The translations under genes were made by a program, and so were the position numbers. A DNA stretch of 64,000 nt from Phytoactinopolyspora alkaliphila. Its GTDB lineage: Bacteria; Actinomycetota; Actinomycetes; Jiangellales; Jiangellaceae. Where the stretch lies: positions 113,860 through 177,859 of the forward strand of contig NZ_JAAGOB010000012.1 in NCBI RefSeq assembly GCF_010550695.1, in the 5' to 3' direction. Below, in pieces: positions 8,121 through 16,303 of this stretch. Position 1 is the first letter of the stretch, and each line of letters starts with the position of its first letter. Under the pieces are notes generated by a model, which was not told where the DNA came from, made no database searches, and saw nothing but the letters and a program-made list of their open reading frames with translations.

Positions 8121-8440
8121 TGTGGTGATTGCCATGGGGGTTTGGGTCGGGGCTCTCGGGCTGGAGACCGCCAGTGATGGCGCCGTGGGTGATCGTCGTG
8201 TGGGTTTGGGCCGGACTACGGGGGATCGGGCCGGGTGTGTGAATGGTCGTGTTGGGAATCGCCGTCCAGAGCGGGCGAAATTCACTCGACGTGTCCCACG
8301 TCGACTGTGGTGATTGCCGTGTAGGATTCCGCCGCGGTGTTTGTGCTGGTCGGCGTGCTCGTGATGATCGCCGTGGGAGTTTCGCCCGGTCCACGACCGT
8401 CGTGAAGATCGTCGTGCGCAAAACAGCCGTGGTGGTAACT
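8121..8440 (+). repeat. Degenerate interspersed repeat family, about six copies
   Basis: Recognisable copies begin near 8121, 8185, 8235, 8304, 8357 and 8394. Each carries a core like GTGATGATCGCCGTG followed by a G/T-rich stretch such as GGAGTTTCGCCCGG. Copies differ at many positions and spacing is irregular (about 35-65 bp). Confidence 0.5.
8286..8304. repeat. Perfect 8-bp inverted repeat (hairpin)
   Basis: TCGACGTG, three-base loop TCC, then CACGTCGA. It sits between two convergent genes and could act as a terminator hairpin, although no T-run follows on either strand. Confidence 0.6.
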
Positions 8441-8456
8441 CCGGGCGGTCGGGTCG

Positions 8457-10028
8457 TCAGGGTAGCCAGGGCCGCGGGTCGGTGTGCTGCCCGTTGAGGC
8501 GCACCTCGAAGTGCAGATGCGGACCCGTCGAATAGCCGGTGGATCCGATCTTCCCGATGACCTGGCCCTTCTCGACCTTCTGCCCGACGCTGACGCTGAG
8601 TCCACTCTGATGAGCGTAAAGCGTGGTCAGCCGGCGCCCTTCGAAATCACCGTGGTCGACGATCACCATGTTGCCGTAGGCGGTGTTGTATTTGGCTTCG
8701 ATCACCGTTCCGGCGTCGGCGGCGTAGATGTTCCCGTCGCCGCGGCCGAAGTCGATGCCGGTGTGCATCTTGACGTAGCCGAGGATGGGATGCAGCCTCG
8801 AGCCGTATTCCGAGGTCACTGCACCATTGCCCGGGCGGATGAAGTCTCCGGTGCCGTATCCGGGCCCGAAATCTTCCTCGGCCAGGCCGCCGAGATACTC
8901 GCCGACCGCGGTGGCCTCGTCGATCTGCTCCATGTACAGCTTGTAATCCTCGAGCTTGGCCTCCTCGGCCAGCTGGAGGGCGGTCTCGTACTCCTCTTGT
9001 TTCTCTTGCCGGTTGGTACGCGCCTTCTTTGCGCGGGCCTCGGCCTTCTCGGCGTCCGAGCGGGCCTCGGCGGCTTCCTGGGCGAGCTGCTCCTGCTCCT
9101 CGCGCTGGCCTTCCAGAACCGACAGTGAATTTCGCATGTCCGCTTGGTCGGCGGCCAGCCGGCCGAGTGCGGTGTCGCTTGCCCGGAGCAAGGTCCGCAT
9201 GCCGACGTACCGGTTGCTGAGATCCTCGGGCGATTCGGCACCGAGCAGTACGCCGATCGTGGCGAGTCCGTTGTTCTGGTAGGCCTCTCGAACCACAGTC
9301 CCGAGGGCATCGCGTGCGCCGTCGGTTTGAGTGCGGATCGACTCGATCTCCCGCTGCGTGCGCTCGACGACCTGAATGGCGATCTTCAGCTCTTTGCGGG
9401 CGTCTTCGTCGGCTTCCTTGGCCGCCTCAGCCTCTTCCCGCGCCGCGTCGAGATCGGCGTCCGCGTCGTCGATCTGGGACAGGATCTCGTACAGCAGACG
9501 TTGCGCTTCCGCCACCGCGACGGTCTGGGCGTCCAGCAGCGCGGCCTCGTACACCTCTTGGGGGTCCCGCCGGTCCTGGTCCTCCGGATCGGTCGACGGG
9601 TCCTGCGTGGACGGCGACGTGGGCTGCGGGGTGTCCTCGGCGTCCGGCTCGTCGCTGGGCTCGTCGGTCGGCTCGTCACTCGGCTCCGCGGTGGGATCGT
9701 CCGTCGGAGACGGCGTGGGCCTGGGCGTCTTGGTGGGTGACGGCGTAGGGCTTGGTGTCTTGGTAGGCGTCGGTGTCGAAGACGGTGTGCTGGTAGGCGT
9801 AGGCGTCTTCGTGGGCGACGGCGTACCGGTAGCCGTGGGGGACGGCGAGCTCGTGAGCGTGGCCGTGGGAGGCGGGCTGGTGGTCTGGGTAGGACTGGAG
9901 GAGGGCGGTGGCGAGTCCGTCGGCTGGGGTGTTACCCCGTGAACCTGGGCCGGCATCGCGAGAGCCGACAACACCAGGCCAGAGCTGGCCAAGGCCGCGG
10001 CAATGACGTCACGTAGAGGGCGCCGCAT
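8457..10028 (-). CDS. Secreted M23 peptidoglycan peptidase with Pro/Thr-rich region and coiled coil
   Basis: This 523-residue cell-wall hydrolase has a signal peptide at residues 1-31 (ALAMPAQVHG). A long, low-complexity Pro/Thr/Ser segment of TPSPTKTP-like repeats follows, passing into acidic PSDEPTDEPSDEP repeats (about 32-165). Residues about 170-400 are Glu/Ala/Arg-rich coiled coil, as in EnvC/RipC-type activators. The C-terminal M23 domain holds MHTGIDFGRGDG and PHLHFEVRLNG with the zinc/catalytic His and Asp. The repeats probably span the wall. The ATG at 10028 has AAAGGAG 13 nt upstream; further upstream residues in the open frame lack signal-peptide character. Confidence 0.92.
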   Translation of the reverse strand: MRRPLRDVIAAALASSGLVLSALAMPAQVHGVTPQPTDSPPPSSSPTQTTSPPPTATLTSSPSPTATGTPSPTKTPTPTSTPSSTPTPTKTPSPTPSPTKTPRPTPSPTDDPTAEPSDEPTDEPSDEPDAEDTPQPTSPSTQDPSTDPEDQDRRDPQEVYEAALLDAQTVAVAEAQRLLYEILSQIDDADADLDAAREEAEAAKEADEDARKELKIAIQVVERTQREIESIRTQTDGARDALGTVVREAYQNNGLATIGVLLGAESPEDLSNRYVGMRTLLRASDTALGRLAADQADMRNSLSVLEGQREEQEQLAQEAAEARSDAEKAEARAKKARTNRQEKQEEYETALQLAEEAKLEDYKLYMEQIDEATAVGEYLGGLAEEDFGPGYGTGDFIRPGNGAVTSEYGSRLHPILGYVKMHTGIDFGRGDGNIYAADAGTVIEAKYNTAYGNMVIVDHGDFEGRRLTTLYAHQSGLSVSVGQKVEKGQVIGKIGSTGYSTGPHLHFEVRLNGQHTDPRPWLP

Positions 10029-10184
10029 CAGAAAGTGTCTACTCCTTTCGGCCCGGTGCGAGGCCTTGTGGGCCGGAGGCGCCGGAATACCACGGACGCG
10101 AAGTATGTCCTCGTCATACCTAAACCCATTCCCCGTCATTGTGCGACCCGTAGCTGTGCATTATGTGGAAAACCACCACGCCAA

Positions 10185-10190
10185 ATAGTA
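10185..10190 (-). promoter_or_regulatory. Candidate -10 (TACTAT on minus strand) for the M23 peptidase
   Basis: TACTAT on the minus strand lies about 155 nt before the M23 peptidase start, implying a long leader. I looked for c-di-AMP (ydaO) riboswitch features in the leader and did not find them. The -35 region is weak. Confidence 0.25.
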
Positions 10191-10226
10191 CAGATCGGAC
10201 GGTTGGGGCTCACTCTACGCCGTGGA

Positions 10227-10232
10227 TAGGCT
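10227..10232 (+). promoter_or_regulatory. Candidate leaderless -10 element (TAGGCT)
   Basis: TAGGCT is 6 nt before the GTG of the phosphomutase-like gene that opens the mshC cluster. Confidence 0.42.
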
Positions 10233-10238
10233 GAGGAC

Positions 10239-10919
10239 GTGCCTGTTCTCTTACTCGTGCGTCATGGCCGTACCACGGCCAACGCCGCCGCAACTCTCGC
10301 CGGAAGGAGTCCAGGCGTTCTCCTGGACGATACCGGGCAGGAACAGGTCGCCGCCCTGGCGGAACGCGCGCGGGATCTGCGGCCCAGCCTACTGGTGAGC
10401 AGCCCTCTCGAGCGCTGCCGGCAGACGGCCAAGGCATTCGGCGCGGACCCGCTGGTGGATCACCGTTTGCAGGAGTGCGACTACGGCGACTGGACCGGAC
10501 GGCCGCTGGCCGAATTGCGCCGGCTGAAGCTGTGGGCGGTGGTGCAGGAGCATCCGTCGGCGGCGACGTTTCCCGGCGGCGAGTCGCTGCGGGCGATGCA
10601 GGCCCGCGCGGTCGAGGCCGTGCGGGACCACGACGCCCAGGTCGCCCGCGAGCACGGGCCGAACGCCGTCTGGGTGGCGTTGTCCCACGGAGACGTGATC
10701 AAGTCCGTCATCGCGGACGCGCTCGGCATGCATCTCGACCTGTTTCAGCGCCTGGTCGTCGATCCGGGCTCGGTGACCGCCATCTCCTATACCGAACGAC
10801 GCCCCTTCCTGCTGCGACTCAACGACACGTCGGCGGAACTGCGCTCGTTCAACCGGAGCCGTCGCGGCCGGCGGGGGCAACCACGCAGTGATGCCACCGT
10901 GGGAGGCGGCGCGGGATAG
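10239..10919 (+). CDS. Histidine phosphatase family protein (MSMEG_4193-type probable phosphomutase)
   Basis: This 226-residue protein is of the phosphoglycerate-mutase/histidine phosphatase fold. The RHG motif LVRHGRTTAN at residues 7-14 provides catalytic His9. LVSSPLERCRQTA, the acid-base Glu region and LSHGDVIKS with the second His follow. It is the first gene of a conserved actinobacterial quartet (this protein, DUF3090, SCO1664-type protein, mshC), so a role near mycothiol metabolism is often supposed but unproven. Its last residues are Arg/Gly-rich and poorly conserved. Confidence 0.9.
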   Translation: MPVLLLVRHGRTTANAAATLAGRSPGVLLDDTGQEQVAALAERARDLRPSLLVSSPLERCRQTAKAFGADPLVDHRLQECDYGDWTGRPLAELRRLKLWAVVQEHPSAATFPGGESLRAMQARAVEAVRDHDAQVAREHGPNAVWVALSHGDVIKSVIADALGMHLDLFQRLVVDPGSVTAISYTERRPFLLRLNDTSAELRSFNRSRRGRRGQPRSDATVGGGAG

Positions 10920-10922
10920 GGT
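10917..10922 (+). promoter_or_regulatory. Candidate leaderless -10 element (TAGGGT)
   Basis: TAGGGT overlaps the stop codon of the upstream gene and lies 7 nt before the GTG at 10930. Confidence 0.4.
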
Positions 10923-10929
10923 GTGTGAC

Positions 10930-11502
10930 GTGGCTGCTCAGGTGTTCCGTTTCGAATCGCCGGACCGGTTCATCGCCGGTACCGTCGGCGAGCCCGGCGA
11001 CCGCACGTTCTTCCTCCAGGCACGGGACGATAAACAGCTCGCGAGCGTGGCTCTGGAGAAGGAGCAGGTGGCCGTCCTCGCGGACCGGGTGGACGCGATG
11101 CTCGACGAGATCCTGCGGCGCACGGACGGACAGGCGCCCGTACCCATGACGGCCCCCGACACCGAAGACCTGGACCCCCTGGACCAGCCGATCGTCGAGG
11201 AGTTCCGGGTGGGAACGCTCACCCTGGCCTGGGACGGCGAACAGGAGCAGGTCGTCATCACGGCTTACGCGGCGGGCGAGCCCGGAACCGAGGAGGAGGA
11301 CGAGGAGCCGCCGGAGAACCCGGAGGACTCCACCCGGGACGTCTTCGTGGTGCGCCTCACCGGAGCCGAGGCCCGGGCATTCGCGAAGCGGGCGCAGGCG
11401 CTCGTGGCGGCCGGGCGGCCGCCGTGTCCCCTCTGCGGGCTGGCCTTGGAGCCGCAGGGGCACATCTGCCCCCGCCAGAACGGCTATCGCCGGCGGGATT
11501 GA
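10930..11502 (+). CDS. DUF3090 domain-containing protein
   Basis: This 190-residue protein opens QVFRFESPDRFIAGTVGEPGDRTF, the hallmark of actinobacterial DUF3090. An acidic stretch with EEEDEEPPENPED sits near residues 115-130. The C-terminus CPLCGLALEPQGHICPRQNG looks like a small zinc site (two Cys, His, Cys). Function is unknown; it is almost always linked to the neighbouring phosphomutase-like and SCO1664-like genes. I chose GTG 10930 because the conserved sequence begins there and a TAGGGT element precedes it by 7 nt; GTG 10921 is an alternative. Confidence 0.9.
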   Translation: MAAQVFRFESPDRFIAGTVGEPGDRTFFLQARDDKQLASVALEKEQVAVLADRVDAMLDEILRRTDGQAPVPMTAPDTEDLDPLDQPIVEEFRVGTLTLAWDGEQEQVVITAYAAGEPGTEEEDEEPPENPEDSTRDVFVVRLTGAEARAFAKRAQALVAAGRPPCPLCGLALEPQGHICPRQNGYRRRD

Positions 11503-11510
11503 GAAGGTCC

Positions 11511-12365
11511 GTGGATCTGCTGGGCCTGCTGGCCAACGGGGACCTTGCCGTCGAGGGGCGGCTCGTGGTCGCCTCGAACGTCACTCTGCTCGGGCGGGTG
11601 AGTCACGGCGAGCAGCACGCCCGCTGCGTGTACAAGCCGACCGCGGGGGAGCGGCCGTTGTGGGATTTCCCTGACGCGACGCTCGCCAACCGCGAGGTGG
11701 CCGCGTATCTGGTGTCCGAGGCTGCCGGCTGGCACGTGGTTCCGCCGACCGTGCTGCGCGACGACGGCCCTATGGGGCCCGGCATGTGTCAGGCATGGAT
11801 CGAGCAAACGGAATCGCTCTCCGTGCTGGACAGCGCGGAGCTGGAGATCCCGCTGGTCGGCGCCACCGATACGCCGCCCTGGGTGGACGTCGTGCCCCCA
11901 GACCGGATACCGGCAGGCGCGCTGCCGATCCTGCAGGCGCTGGACGGTGACGGTTCCCCCGTCGTCCTCGTGCACGCCGACCATCCGGGCTTGCGGGCGC
12001 TGGCCCTGTTCGACGTCGTCGTGAACAATGCCGACCGCAAAGGTGGACACATCCTCACTGGTGACCGGGAGATCGCCGAGCGGATGGCCGGCGTCGTGGG
12101 CGTCGATCACGGCGTGTCGTTCCACGAGGAGCCCAAGCTGCGCACCGTGCTGTGGGGCTGGGCGGGCCAGCAGCTCGCCGACCACGAACGGGCAGCGCTG
12201 GCCCGCCTCCGGCACAGCCTTGACGCGGAGCTGGGCGAGAGTCTCATGGCGTTGCTTGACGAGGGCGAGGTCGCCGCCCTGAAGGCACGGATTGCAGAAT
12301 TGCTGCAGGTGGGAAGGATGCCTGAACCCCAAGGGCGGATGCCGGTGCCGTGGCCGGTCTTCTGA
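11511..12365 (+). CDS. SCO1664 family PI3/4-kinase-like protein
   Basis: This 284-residue protein has a diverged phosphatidylinositol 3-/4-kinase-like fold. CVYKPTAGERPLWDF gives the probable ATP-binding Lys, NNADRKGGHIL matches the catalytic Asp loop, and GVDHGVSFH the metal-binding segment. It starts 8 nt after the DUF3090 stop with GAGAAGG just ahead of the GTG. It belongs to the conserved cluster with mshC. The biochemical substrate is not known; a protein or small-molecule kinase is the best guess. Confidence 0.88.
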   Translation: MDLLGLLANGDLAVEGRLVVASNVTLLGRVSHGEQHARCVYKPTAGERPLWDFPDATLANREVAAYLVSEAAGWHVVPPTVLRDDGPMGPGMCQAWIEQTESLSVLDSAELEIPLVGATDTPPWVDVVPPDRIPAGALPILQALDGDGSPVVLVHADHPGLRALALFDVVVNNADRKGGHILTGDREIAERMAGVVGVDHGVSFHEEPKLRTVLWGWAGQQLADHERAALARLRHSLDAELGESLMALLDEGEVAALKARIAELLQVGRMPEPQGRMPVPWPVF

Positions 12366-12370
12366 GCGAT

Positions 12371-12376
12371 TAGGGT
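12371..12376 (+). promoter_or_regulatory. Candidate leaderless -10 element (TAGGGT)
   Basis: TAGGGT is 8 nt before the ATG of mshC. Confidence 0.4.
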
Positions 12377-12384
12377 CTGAGGGT

Positions 12385-13620
12385 ATGCGTGCCTGGGCAG
12401 CTCCCGAACTACGTTCACTACCCGGCCGCGGCGTCGCCGTCCGGATCAGGGACACCGCGTCGGGTGAGACGAAGGCCGTCGGCGGAGCGCCGGGCGGCTC
12501 GGCATCGATGTACGTGTGCGGCATCACGCCCTACGACGCCACGCATCTGGGGCACGCGGCCACCTACGTCGCCTTCGACGTGCTCAATCGAGTTTGGCAG
12601 GATGCCGGCCTGACGGTGCGTTACGTGCAGAACGTGACCGACATCGACGACCCTCTCCTGGAGCGTGCCGAACGCGACGGGCGGAACTGGGCGGAGCTCG
12701 CCGAGGAGCAGACCGAGCTGTTCCGTGACGACATGGCGTGGCTGGGCGTCGTGCCGCCGTCGGAGTTCGTCAGCGCCGTCGATGCCATACCGTCCGTGCT
12801 CGAGCTCATCGGCAGGCTCAAGGACAGGTCCGCCGTGTACGACGTCGACGGTGACCTGTACTTCTCGGTGCGGTCCGATCCGCGGTTCGGAGAGGTGTCC
12901 GGACTCGACGCCGGGACGATGCGGGAGCTGTTCGCCGAACGCGGCGGCGACCCGGACCGGGCCGGCAAGCAGGACCCGCTGGACTGCCTTCTGTGGCGGA
13001 GGGAGCGCCCGGGCGAGCCGTCGTGGCCGAGCCCGTACGGCCCTGGACGGCCTGGGTGGCACATCGAATGCACGGCGATCGTGTTGCGCCACCTCGACCG
13101 CGGCTCGGGCATCGACGTGCAGGCGGGCGGCAACGACCTGATCTTCCCGCATCACGAGATGTGCGCGTCTGAGGCCCACGTGGTCACCGGCCGCCCGTTC
13201 GCCCGCGTTTACGCTCACGCCGGGATGATCGGCTATGCGGGTGAGAAGATGTCGAAATCGCTCGGCAATCTCGTATTCGCCCACAGCCTGCGTGAGGAGG
13301 GGGCGAACCCCGATGCGGTCCGGCTCGCGCTGTACGCCGACCACTACAGTGCCGACCGGGAGTGGAGCCCCGCGTTGCTGCGGGCGGCCGACGAGCGACT
13401 CCGGCGCTGGCGGGCGGCCATGGCGGCACCGTCGGGCGTCGACGGGCTCTTGGTGCTGTCCCGGATCCGGGAGCGGCTAGCTGACAACTTGGATACGCCC
13501 GGAGCGCTTCAGGCGATCGACGCGTGGGCGGACGCGACTCTGGCTACCGGCGGCGACGACGACGCGGCTCCGGCCTTGATGCACGCCGCGGCCGACACGT
13601 TGCTGGGTGTCCACGTGTGA
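12385..13620 (+). CDS. mshC: Cysteine--1-D-myo-inosityl 2-amino-2-deoxy-alpha-D-glucopyranoside ligase MshC
   Basis: This 411-residue enzyme joins cysteine to GlcN-Ins in mycothiol biosynthesis, using ATP; it derives from cysteinyl-tRNA synthetase. The zinc Cys is C45 (MYVCGITPYD), the HIGH-like motif is H54-L-G-H57, WHIECTAIVL gives a further metal ligand, and GEKMSKSLGN is the KMSKS loop. It is shorter than CysRS (about 460 residues), as expected for MshC, and lacks an anticodon-binding C-terminus. The cluster context with DUF3090 and SCO1664-type genes agrees. It marks the organism as a mycothiol producer. Confidence 0.97.
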   Translation: MRAWAAPELRSLPGRGVAVRIRDTASGETKAVGGAPGGSASMYVCGITPYDATHLGHAATYVAFDVLNRVWQDAGLTVRYVQNVTDIDDPLLERAERDGRNWAELAEEQTELFRDDMAWLGVVPPSEFVSAVDAIPSVLELIGRLKDRSAVYDVDGDLYFSVRSDPRFGEVSGLDAGTMRELFAERGGDPDRAGKQDPLDCLLWRRERPGEPSWPSPYGPGRPGWHIECTAIVLRHLDRGSGIDVQAGGNDLIFPHHEMCASEAHVVTGRPFARVYAHAGMIGYAGEKMSKSLGNLVFAHSLREEGANPDAVRLALYADHYSADREWSPALLRAADERLRRWRAAMAAPSGVDGLLVLSRIRERLADNLDTPGALQAIDAWADATLATGGDDDAAPALMHAAADTLLGVHV

Positions 13621-13754
13621 TCTCGGCAGCTACCAGACCACGCTGTGCGTGGCGGCGGCCACAACGGGACGGTGCGCATTTCGGCACCGGGAGGTCGTAG
13701 ACTAAGGAGTTGGCAGTAGCACGTCCACTTTCAGGCAAAGAGGTTGGATCACAC

Positions 13755-14681
13755 GTGTCCGAGCAGGCGCAGTCCACGTCGCATACGTCCGCCCAGGTCT
13801 CCGAGACCGGCACCGCACGCGTGAAGCGGGGAATGGCCGAGATGCTCAAGGGCGGTGTGATCATGGACGTGGTCACACCGGAGCAGGCCAAGATCGCCGA
13901 GGACGCCGGCGCGGTCGCCGTGATGGCGCTGGAGCGAGTGCCAGCGGACATCAGGGCGCAGGGCGGTGTCGCCCGGATGAGCGACCCTGACCTGATCGAC
14001 GGCATCGTCAACACCGTGTCCATTCCGGTGATGGCGAAGGCCCGGATCGGCCACTTCGTCGAGGCCCAGGTGCTGCAGAGCCTGGGTGTGGACTACGTCG
14101 ACGAGTCCGAGGTGCTCACCCCGGCCGACTACGCCAATCACATCGACAAGTGGCAGTTCACCGTTCCGTTCGTGTGCGGTGCCACCAACCTCGGAGAGGC
14201 GTTGCGGCGGATCACCGAAGGCGCGGCGATGATCCGCTCCAAGGGTGAGGCCGGAACCGGCGACGTCTCCAACGCCACTACCCACATGCGCCAGATCCGG
14301 GCGCAGATCCGGCAGCTGCAGTCGCTGCCCAAGGACGAGCTGTTCGTGGCGGCGAAGGAGCTTCAGGCTCCGTACGAGCTCGTTCGCGAGGTCGCCGAAC
14401 TCGGCAAGCTGCCGGTCGTGCTGTTCACCGCTGGCGGGATCGCCACGCCGGCGGACGCCGCGATGATGATGCAGCTCGGCGCGGAGGGTGTCTTCGTCGG
14501 CTCGGGAATCTTCAAGTCCGGTGATCCGGCCCGGCGCGCCGAGGCGATCGTGAAGGCCACCACGTTCTACGACGACCCGGACGTGCTCGCCAAGGTGTCG
14601 CGCGGGCTGGGCGAGGCGATGGTCGGCATCAACGTCGAAGAGGTGCCGGAACCCCACCGGCTGGCCGAGCGCGGCTGGTAA
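13755..14681 (+). CDS. pdxS: Pyridoxal 5'-phosphate synthase lyase subunit PdxS
   Basis: This 308-residue TIM-barrel subunit makes PLP from ribose 5-phosphate, glyceraldehyde 3-phosphate and ammonia supplied by PdxT. The N-terminus [30 protein letters not shown] contains the catalytic Asp (D38), and [10 protein letters not shown] carries the Schiff-base Lys (K95). RIRTKGEAGTG appears here as [21 protein letters not shown]. The first 20 residues are a Ser/Thr-rich extension. The GTG at 13755 was taken; an earlier in-frame start (13710) is possible. The glutaminase partner pdxT is 1.6 kb downstream, separated by two genes. Confidence 0.97.
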   Translation: MSEQAQSTSHTSAQVSETGTARVKRGMAEMLKGGVIMDVVTPEQAKIAEDAGAVAVMALERVPADIRAQGGVARMSDPDLIDGIVNTVSIPVMAKARIGHFVEAQVLQSLGVDYVDESEVLTPADYANHIDKWQFTVPFVCGATNLGEALRRITEGAAMIRSKGEAGTGDVSNATTHMRQIRAQIRQLQSLPKDELFVAAKELQAPYELVREVAELGKLPVVLFTAGGIATPADAAMMMQLGAEGVFVGSGIFKSGDPARRAEAIVKATTFYDDPDVLAKVSRGLGEAMVGINVEEVPEPHRLAERGW

Positions 14682-14696
14682 GCGTCGCGCCGACGT

Positions 14697-15233
14697 ATGA
14701 ACGCCCCCGACCCGCTGGCCGTTTTCACGGAGTGGGAACAGGATCGCGACGGCGCCTGGGTGCGCAACGCCGCGCGGGCGATCGTCGTCGACGCGCGGGG
14801 GCGAACTCTCCTGCTCGAGGGTTTCGACGTCGATGAGCCGGAGCGGCGCTGGTGGTTCACGCCCGGTGGCGGACTTCAGCCCGGCGAGCCCGAGCGTGTG
14901 GCGGCGGCGCGGGAGCTGTTCGAGGAGAGCGGCTTAGTCGTGAGCGCCGACGAGCTGGTCGGACCGGTCGCCGCGCGGACGGCGGAGTTCACGTATTTCG
15001 GGCGGCGTTGCCGGCAACGCGAGGTGCTCTATTACGCCCAGGTCCAGGAAGCGCCGGGCGTTACCACGGACGGCTGGACCGACGTCGAGCGAGCGTCCGT
15101 CACGCAGGCGCGGTGGTGGAATGTGAACGAGCTTGCCGCCAGCGCGGCTGTGGTCTATCCATCAGCGCTTCCCCAGCTGGTAACCCAGTTGCGGGCGGAG
15201 GGATGGGACGGCCGCACGCAGGTGATCGACTGA
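14697..15233 (+). CDS. NUDIX hydrolase
   Basis: This 178-residue protein has a complete Nudix box: GGGLQPGEPERVAAARELFEES is a match to G-x5-E-x7-R-E-U-x-E-E-x-G-U and begins near residue 57. The fold hydrolyses nucleoside diphosphates linked to another group. Trp-rich RRWWFTPGGG precedes the box. The substrate is not predictable. It begins 15 nt after pdxS and may be cotranscribed with it, and it converges with the SDR gene. Confidence 0.9.
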   Translation: MNAPDPLAVFTEWEQDRDGAWVRNAARAIVVDARGRTLLLEGFDVDEPERRWWFTPGGGLQPGEPERVAAARELFEESGLVVSADELVGPVAARTAEFTYFGRRCRQREVLYYAQVQEAPGVTTDGWTDVERASVTQARWWNVNELAASAAVVYPSALPQLVTQLRAEGWDGRTQVID

Positions 15234-15267
15234 TCCGCTCTCGGTATCGTGAGACGCGATGCACTGG

Positions 15268-16059
15268 TCACCAGAGCGTCCATCCTCCGTCGACCACCAC
15301 CTCCGAGCCGGTGACGAAACTCGCCTCGTTTGACAGAAGGAATGCGACCGTCGAGGCGACCTCGTCGGGCTCGCCCATCCGGCCCATCGGTGTGGCCTCG
15401 CCGAACCCCTGGATCATCTCATCGTCGAGTTCAAGGCTGTCGACCTTGATCATTCCCGGTGAGACGGTGTTGACCCGGATACCCAAGGACGCGGCGGCCA
15501 CCGCCAGCTCACGGGACATCTGCCGGACAGCGCCCTTCGAGGTCGCGTAGGCGACGCGCCCGGGGCCGAACGGCGTCTCGGTGGAGATCCTGCCGGGATA
15601 GAACGCCGGGTTGAGCGCGAGCATGCCGTACACCGAGGCGATGTTGACGATACTGCCGCCGCCGGACTCGCTCATCCGCTTGATGGCGTCGAACGACAAG
15701 AACGCGGTCGACTCCACGTTGAGCGCCAGGTTGGCTCGCCATTGCTCCAGGTCCTGCGCGAAAAGCGGCGCGATGTAGGTGTCTCCGACATTGTTGACCA
15801 AGCCGGTCATCCGGTGCGTCTGGGCGTCCACGGCCGCCCAGATGGTTTTGCGGCCTTCCTCCGTCGCGACGGCGGCGCTCACGGTGAACACTGTGCCGTT
15901 CTCGTCGTCGATCAGTTCGGCGGTCTCATCGAGCATCGACTGGCGCCGGCCGGCGATCAGGCACGCGCGCCCCGAGCGGGCCAACTTGCGCGCGATGGAC
16001 CGGCCGATCCCCGAGCCGCCACCGGTGACCAGGACGAGCGAGGTTTCATCAGCAGTCAT
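15268..16059 (-). CDS. Short-chain dehydrogenase/reductase
   Basis: This 263-residue NAD(P)-dependent oxidoreductase has a Rossmann fold. TGGGSGIG at residues 13-20 binds the cofactor, NNVG (NNAG-like) follows the fourth strand, and YATSKGAVR holds the catalytic Tyr and Lys. The C-terminus ending GSEVVVDGGWTLW is classical. The ATG at 16059 puts the nucleotide-binding strand LVLVTGG at the usual distance. A substitution in the NNAG motif (Val for Ala) is minor. Its position between pdxS and pdxT is unusual; the substrate is unknown. Confidence 0.93.
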   Translation of the reverse strand: MTADETSLVLVTGGGSGIGRSIARKLARSGRACLIAGRRQSMLDETAELIDDENGTVFTVSAAVATEEGRKTIWAAVDAQTHRMTGLVNNVGDTYIAPLFAQDLEQWRANLALNVESTAFLSFDAIKRMSESGGGSIVNIASVYGMLALNPAFYPGRISTETPFGPGRVAYATSKGAVRQMSRELAVAAASLGIRVNTVSPGMIKVDSLELDDEMIQGFGEATPMGRMGEPDEVASTVAFLLSNEASFVTGSEVVVDGGWTLW

Positions 16060-16303
16060 GGCTAACCGTCCAGACACGTCGGTGGACCCGGCAAAGCTAA
16101 TGAAACATACATTTCGATTACCCGGAGCTTCGCGCCCACCCGGCCGGGTCACAACGCCTTCGGTGTGAACCCGTCACCCGGAGCGGCCGGTGCGCGGAAT
16201 TCCCGGCCCGGCGACTACCGTTGAACCGGGTTGGCACACACCAAAGGTGGAGGCGGCACGTCGCACACGACGGCGTCGTCCCGTGGATCGGAGATCAGTA
16301 CAC
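16060..16303. other. Divergent spacer between the SDR gene and pdxT
   Basis: This 244-bp region must hold promoters for both genes. I see no strong -35/-10 pair, operator dyad or small gene. An AT-richer patch (16095-16120, with GAAACATACATTTCG) is the best promoter candidate for the SDR gene. Confidence 0.35.

Larger units (their letters stand above)
7926..8456. other. Non-coding convergent spacer rich in degenerate repeats (531 bp)
   Basis: This stretch between uppP and the M23 peptidase holds no gene I can support. The open frames across it translate to Thr/Pro/Arg-rich low-complexity sequence without any family character. It contains a 39-bp tandem repeat (7962-8048), a perfect hairpin (8286-8304) and about six diverged copies of a motif close to GTGRTGATYGYCGTG in 8121-8440. 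Confidence 0.6.

Noticed and set aside
7879..8421. 180-codon minus-strand frame in the repeat-rich spacer
   Set aside because: Its Thr/Pro/Arg-rich sequence and internal repeats simply follow the DNA repeats; it overlaps the end of uppP and has no ribosome-binding site.
9590..9940. CRISPR-like array in the M23 peptidase gene
   Set aside because: The periodic DNA encodes an in-frame TPSPTKTP-like low-complexity linker; unit lengths vary and no spacers exist.
10029..10238. c-di-AMP (ydaO) riboswitch before the M23 peptidase
   Set aside because: Position is typical for such riboswitches, but the conserved GAAU-type blocks and pseudoknot sequences could not be found in the leader.
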